A DNA stretch of 64,000 nucleotides from Cynocephalus volans (lineage: Eukaryota; Chordata; Mammalia; Dermoptera; Cynocephalidae): assembly GCF_027409185.1 (NCBI RefSeq), contig NC_084463.1:158821869-158885868 (forward strand), written 5' to 3'. Positions 59,143-64,000 of the stretch are shown in pieces (the first letter of the stretch is position 1; each line of letters opens with the position of its first letter). The notes beneath the pieces were generated by a model. It was given only the letters and a program-made list of their open reading frames with translations. It made no database searches and was not told the origin of the DNA. A program made the translations under genes and the position numbers.

Positions 59143-60553
59143 GGCTCTTGGCTGGACAACCCACACAGAAGACACAGTCACCTACTTCCCACCCACCACG
59201 ATACACAGGTTTGCTGTGAGGCCACGAAGAGGCTGGAACCAGTTGTCACACAATCACTCTGGTTCCCCACAGGGTCTGGCAGGAAGAGTGGGGGTCAGTG
59301 ACTTCCTGAGGCTGGAGGAGGAAGCAGTGGCCTGTGGAGGTGGGCAGGGCCCCAGGGGAACTTATACCTGGGGGCTCAGCAAGGGCATCTGCACCCCCTC
59401 CTCCAAGCCCCAAGCCCTGCACACGTTGCTCACAGGCCATCTCCTCTGTGCTCACACTGGCATGAGACAAGACGTTCTGCTCCCAGGTTACATTGTTCCT
59501 CCGTTTTCTTGCAAAGCTTGCCTGGAACTGGTCCGCTGATGACATTTTGTGAAATTCCTTCAGGAGGATTGGAGGTGCAGCCAGGGTAAGGACTTCTGCT
59601 TTAGGCCTTGGAGAATCTAGGGTGTGCCTGAGCCCCTTTACCTGGGTGGTTGTCCCTTTTGAAGAGAAAATAAAAACTGGTGAGCTAAAGTGTCAACACA
59701 CACACACACACACACACACAGCAAGTAAGTTGAGATGAACTGGCTGTTCAGAGGCTGACATTACACCAACAAGCTTTCTAGAGCCAGGCTGCTTCCAGCA
59801 GGTCCATCATAAACCCCAACATCCATCAGCCCCTGCCTGAGGATTCCAGGTGTCATTACTTTGTGACTGTCTCATTCCAGCTGCACAGGAAGCCTGGGTG
59901 AGGCCAGGAGGCTGGGGTCCCCTTTACAGGTAAATTGGAGAATTTGGAGCTGGAGGATGTGGACATCACCAGGCCCGATCCCTTCCATTTATAAACAATA
60001 AAACTGGAGTGCCAAGGGAAGGGACTTGCCTGAGGACACAGAGTGAGTGAGCCATGCCGGACCCTGTGCCCTGCATTCCTGGGTCAGGCTTCTGTCCTGC
60101 TCTGTGGTTCCTTTCCTACTGCTTCAGAATGCCACCCTATCCTGCTGGGGCTCCCACACACTGGCTCTGGGAGGTTGAGTGATGTTTTTAGGTCACAAGC
60201 TAGTGAGGGGAAGCTGGGACTAGGCCCTGGGTATCTTCTGCACCCCGTCCTTGTCCTGCACCACCGGCCTCCATAGCCGACTTTTTCAGGGACATCTGGC
60301 CTCATGTGGTCCTTAAGAACTCAGGTCCTTTACTTTAGATATGAGGAAACCAGAGCCCAAGGATCCCTGGTGACTTCTCCAAGGCACCCAGGCTTAGGTC
60401 TAACTAGTTCTTGAGTTTGGGACCAGGCCAGGTGGACAGATCCTTCCATAGCTCGTCCTTACTGATGCTGCGAAGGGCAATGAGGCTGCCCTGCTCGGGA
60501 CCAGCGCTGAGCCCCCGTGGCCCTGCCCAGGACTGAACTCACTGTTTCTGCAG
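59143..60553 (+). other. Region between the LTR and the PLAAT exon
   Basis: No PLAAT exon carrying the GDLIEIF...HWA motif was found here, although an intact gene would need one upstream of 60554. MIR-like text lies at 59990-60050 and 60320-60400. Confidence 0.5.
59696..59720 (+). repeat. (CA)n microsatellite
   Basis: About twelve CA units, uninterrupted. Confidence 0.9.
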
Positions 60554-60797
60554 GTGATATCACGTCTCCCGTGACTGACGAGGCCATCGTGAAGAAGGAA
60601 CGACTGTGTGTGGTGTCCGGGAGAGACAAGCACGGGGTCAGTAACAAACACGATGGCAAGTATCCACCACTGCCTGGGGATGAAATTGTCCAGCAGGCGG
60701 AAGAGCTGGTGGGAAGAAGATGCATTATTCGCTGATCTGCAGGAACTGCGAGCACTTTGTAAATGAGCTGGGCTACGGGGTCACCCGCAGTGACCAG
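60554..60797 (+). pseudogene. PLAAT2/3/4-like exon with the catalytic Cys, broken by a frameshift
   Basis: The acceptor TTTCTGCAG and donor CAG|GTGCAT frame a PLAAT exon homologous to PLAAT5 exon 4. It reads SPVTDEAIVKKERLCVVSGR, then a NKHDGKYPPLP stretch and QQAEELVG. After QQAEELVG one base is missing (AGAAG at 60715-60719), and the original frame meets TGA at 60733-60735. The shifted frame continues [20 protein letters not shown] and ends VTRSDQ, so the nucleophile motif survives. The wording is closest to PLAAT2 and PLAAT3, while the position and strand after LGALS12 are those of human PLAAT4. The start of the exon is shorter than usual. No exon for the histidine region or the C-terminal tail was found around it. 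Confidence 0.8.
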
Positions 60798-60889
60798 GTG
60801 CATCCTCAGCAGTGTCCTCTTCCCCAGGAACTGGACCATTCCCTCAGCTGACGCTGGCTGGGTACTAGGGTGGGTGGAGTGTATTGTAG

Positions 60890-61375
60890 GGGCTATTGTC
60901 GGAATCCTGCCAACATAGCCAATTGTATGGTTAGGGCCCACAGACCCTTCAAACCTGTTATACAGACTAGGTCATAGACCCCTCACATGCCAGGCTGGGA
61001 CACTAGACCTCTCACGTGCAGGTCCACGAGCTAGGTAACTGAGAAAGATCCTGGGAGACACTGACAGATGACATGAGCTCAGTCCTCAGCTTCCTCAGCA
61101 GCAGCAGTAGTGGTGGCCTCCCTGTGGGCCCCCTGGGGGGATCCCGGGGGCAGGGGGCACTATGGATCAGAGCCACTCGTCCTTTATACTTAAGTCAGAT
61201 AGCCCAGGACACCTGGGTGTGAGTCAGACGACCCAGGAACACCTGGGTGCACATGCACAATTACATTAGACAATAACCAAGGAACACCTGGGCACACGTG
61301 CATATTTATATCAAATGCTCGGCAAGACTCTGAATCCCAGAGGGACCCTGACCATTTATCGTGACTCCCTACAGT
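60890..61375 (-). mobile_element. LTR-like element, inverted relative of the LTR at 62144
   Basis: Read in reverse, this segment shares TTCAGAGTCYTGCCGAGCATTTG-like text, a CAGGTGTCC/CAGGTGTTCC motif and the GAGCTAGGTAACTGAG area with the LTR at 62144-62488. It has extra sequence rich in G (61115-61160). The ends are approximate. Confidence 0.55.
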
Positions 61376-61569
61376 AGAGATAGAGCATGAACAAGACAAA
61401 ATAGCAGAGATGGGATCCTGCCTTCGAGGACGATACAGTGGGGTGGGGGTGAGGGTGGGGAGAGAGGCAACTGTGCAGATCAGTGCAATTAGGCGGGTGA
61501 TGGCCAAGGAAGCGGGTCATGGACATGACAATCACCCCCTTGCTGAGCCCTCCCTGGCTGCCTGGCCCT

Positions 61570-61730
61570 GAGATGACCCTCCACAGCCCTAGAGGCAGGT
61601 TTTAATATCCCCATGTTACAGGCAGAGAAACTGAGGCTACAGTGCTTAAGTAACTTGTCCAAACTCATTAAACTATTAGGTGTGGGGTGTCTAGTACCTG
61701 TCAGCCAGATGCAGAGGGGGAAGTTGAACC
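61570..61730 (+). repeat. MIR near the right end
   Basis: CAGAGAAACTGAGGCTACAG and TAAGTAACTTGTCCAAACTC are MIR core text, next to an L2-like stretch at 61385-61500. Confidence 0.65.
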
Positions 61731-61929
61731 CGGGTGTGTTTCTGCTCCCAGGGCCCTGATCAAGGAAGCCTTCACAGAAGAGGTGACACCGGAGCTGAGC
61801 CCAATTTACTTCTTGATTAATCTGAAAATAGAAAATGAGCTGGAGATTTCCAGGGATGAGGGGCGATAAGGAGTGTAGGCAGAGGGAACAGTGTGAGCCA
61901 GGAGGAGGCAAAGCCTGTGTCGCGTTGGG

Positions 61930-62518
61930 CTAATGTTTTCTGTAAAGGGCTGGAGAGTAACTATTTTGTTTTGTGGGCCAGGTGGTCTCGGTCTCATTAC
62001 TGTTCTCTGCCGCGGTAGCTCTGCAGCAGGAAAGACGCCGCAGTCAATATGTCAGTGAATGGGCGAGGCTGTGCTCCAATAAAAGGATTTAGGATTTTAT
62101 TTTTATCTATTTCCAAAAGGAGATGGCAGGCTGGGTTTGACCCTGTTGGGAAAAATAGGAAAATGTCAGGGCCCCTCCGGTGTTCAGAGTCCTGCCGAGC
62201 ATTTGCTGTGTACGAGTGTATGTGTAAGTTGTGTGTGGGCACCCAGGGGTCCAGGGTTGTGGACTTACGTATTAAAGACTAACAGCCCTGATCCACAGCG
62301 CTTCTCAGAACTCTCAGAAGCCACTAGGACAGTTGCTCCTAGATCTGAATAAAACCCATTCATTTTTCTATACCCACGGCTCCCAGAACCTTTTTCCCCC
62401 TATTACCTAGCTCACAGACCTGCGTGTGGAGGGTTTGTAACCCAATCTCTGCAACAGACTCGAGGGGTCTGTAAGCCCGAGCTTTACAGACCCATGGGCC
62501 ATAGTTTGCCAACTCCTG
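61930..62518 (-). mobile_element. hAT-type MITE, copy 2, split by a solo LTR
   Basis: The outer parts (TTTTCTGTAAAGGGCTGGAG ... GCTGGGTTTGACCC and ATGGGCCATAGTTTGCCAAC) read as the reverse of the element at 37059-37388. The middle is the LTR at 62144-62488. Confidence 0.7.
62144..62488 (+). mobile_element. Solo LTR inserted in a hAT element
   Basis: This 345-bp element starts TGTTGGGAAAAATAGG and ends GAGCTTTACA. A perfect 5-bp duplication, GACCC, lies at 62139-62143 and 62489-62493. Removing it restores the continuous hAT text GGGTTTGACCC-ATGGGCCATAG. It contains AATAAA near 62348. The family is not recognised. Confidence 0.8.
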
Positions 62519-64000
62519 GTGTGAAATATTCTGAAAAACACATAACGCCTCACACATTTTTGCGTGACAGCAAACATTTAAGAAATCCTAAATGTAAAAA
62601 ATTTGCACAGGATGGAACTTTCGGCATATTGCATACGTGCTTTATGTGCATATTTTCTTCACGCCTTGGAATTGCACATGTAGCTCATCCAATTAGTGAA
62701 AAATGTTTCTGTGTAATTTAAACAGCCAAGCCAGGCCTCAAATCAAACCAATTAGCCAAATCAGACTCAATTTCTTTTAGGAAAAAGACAATTTTTCAAT
62801 TCAAATAAGCATGTTAGTGCACATTTCCAGGACACCGTGTCACTTTAGAATTCTAGCGCTGCGGTGGCACGTGTAAGGCAGGGCACCTCCCTCCACAGGC
62901 TGCATGTTCCTTCCTGGAGCCCTCGCTGTCCCCACTGGGGGGCGTCCAGCGGTGTTTACACATTAGCCCCTGCACATAGATTCAGGATGGGGGAGGATTC
63001 AGCTCTTCTTTCATAAAGTAGGGGAAGGGGAGGGGGTAAAAAGAGGGGTGGACAGGAGAATCCACACCTTCTGGAAGGGAGCTCCCCCAGGATGGAGCCC
63101 ACGCTGCTGTGGTCACCAGGACATGGTGGGAAGTGCTCCTTGGTGCCCAGCAATGACTCTGCTGATGGGGTCTCCCTCCATTGAGCTGGGGAGGGCAGAC
63201 CTGTCTCTGGACGGGAGGGTGGCTTGCTGGAGGGTGGGCTGGGCCGCCTTATCGTGCATCTAGCAGCACTTCCAAAGGCTGTGCAGAATCCCAACGATCA
63301 GCCTGGCAGAGCCTGATGTTAGCGGGCGGTTGGCATCTGCAGTGCTTCTGAGCGCTCAGGACTCAAGTGAGCAGGGGCTGGGGGAGGCCGTTCTCTCATA
63401 CTGAGTTCGTCCCTTGCCCTGGGGCCTCCTTTTTGAGCCTCTTCTCCTCTGCAGGTGATGCATCCACCTGCCTTTCTCTCTCCCTCTCACTCTTCGTCTC
63501 TGCCACCTCTGTCTGTCTAGAAAGACCTTCTCTGTCGGTCTCAGCTCGTCTCTCTCTCTTCAAGAAAGCGGGCTTGTGAGAACTGCAGAATTCTCTGCAC
63601 ATGACTCCATCCAAACTCTGCCCTAATGGACAACCAAACTCTCCCATGGCTTGTAGCAGCACAAGCCTGTGTCCCTGGGACGAGCCCAGCCCCCCATTAA
63701 AGTGCCTGCTGGAGAAAGCTCTGTGCTGCCAAAAGAATTACCATTTGTTGTAGCCACACCTGACCATAGACCCTGACCTTCTCAAGTACTTCCTAAAAAG
63801 GTCTTACATTTGTGAATCCTTCCTCTGTCCCTTGGAGATGCATATATATCTCTTACAGCTCAGAAGTGTCTTTCTCAAGGACCTGAAAGTCATTCCTTTG
63901 ACATATCATCATGGGAAGGACAGGCCTCTGTGTCCTAATCTCTGTGTGAGGACAGAATCCTAAGTCTCATCACTGCCAGCCCCAGGCACAACTGGCCTCA
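62519..64000. other. Right end, no gene recognised
   Basis: Plain sequence with a pyrimidine-rich CTCT tract at 63470-63560 and an isolated ATTAAA at 63696. No exon or repeat family was recognised. Confidence 0.45.

Noticed and set aside
63696-63701. ATTAAA as the poly(A) signal of a plus-strand gene
   Set aside because: No exon could be placed upstream of it, and the PLAAT fragment is 3 kb away without a tail exon.

Overview
This window is nuclear DNA from a placental mammal. Genes are sparse and spliced, and the spacer is filled with L1, L2, MIR, MaLR and other LTR, hAT and TcMar relics. No Alu element was recognised. Two recent SINEs (28006-28181 and 57592-57750) are tandem dimers of a tRNA-Ile-like sequence with an A tail and no tRNA-unrelated body. 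As I recall, that is the design of the CYN SINEs of colugos (Dermoptera), so a colugo is the best guess; this is an inference.

The gene order matches the human 11q12-q13 block PLAAT5 - LGALS12 - PLAAT cluster. PLAAT5 (HRASLS5) lies on the minus strand. Its five coding exons run from 29468 down to 4942 and give an intact protein of 273 residues with the His-His-Cys acyltransferase triad. Its first exon sits in a CpG island with two minisatellites: a GC-rich one just upstream of the ATG and a 45-bp-period one in intron 1. Intron 2 (about 17.8 kb) is mostly two old L1 elements in opposite orientation. LGALS12 (galectin-12) lies on the plus strand from about 41.8 to 51.1 kb. Nine coding exons with good splice sites can be placed, but exon 4 carries an in-frame TGA at 45089-45091 where orthologues, as I recall them, have glycine.

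Two further pieces of the PLAAT family lie downstream. One is a decayed exon with the first-histidine region on the minus strand (53933-54031). The other is a cysteine-bearing exon with a one-base frameshift on the plus strand (60554-60797). Neither has partner exons that I can find, so both look like pseudogene remnants of the local PLAAT cluster.

The gap between PLAAT5 and LGALS12 (29.8-41.8 kb) is a stack of nested insertions. It includes a two-LTR MaLR provirus with a 5-bp target-site duplication inside an L1, a MaLR LTR split by a young L1 tail, an LTR and a hAT element inside an older LINE-like repeat, and a solo MLT1-type LTR. The last 13 kb hold more solo LTRs, one with a TATA box pointing towards the frameshifted PLAAT exon. 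No bacterial, phage or CRISPR-like system is present. The most noteworthy signals are the LGALS12 nonsense codon, the broken PLAAT exons and the unusual PLAAT5 promoter region.
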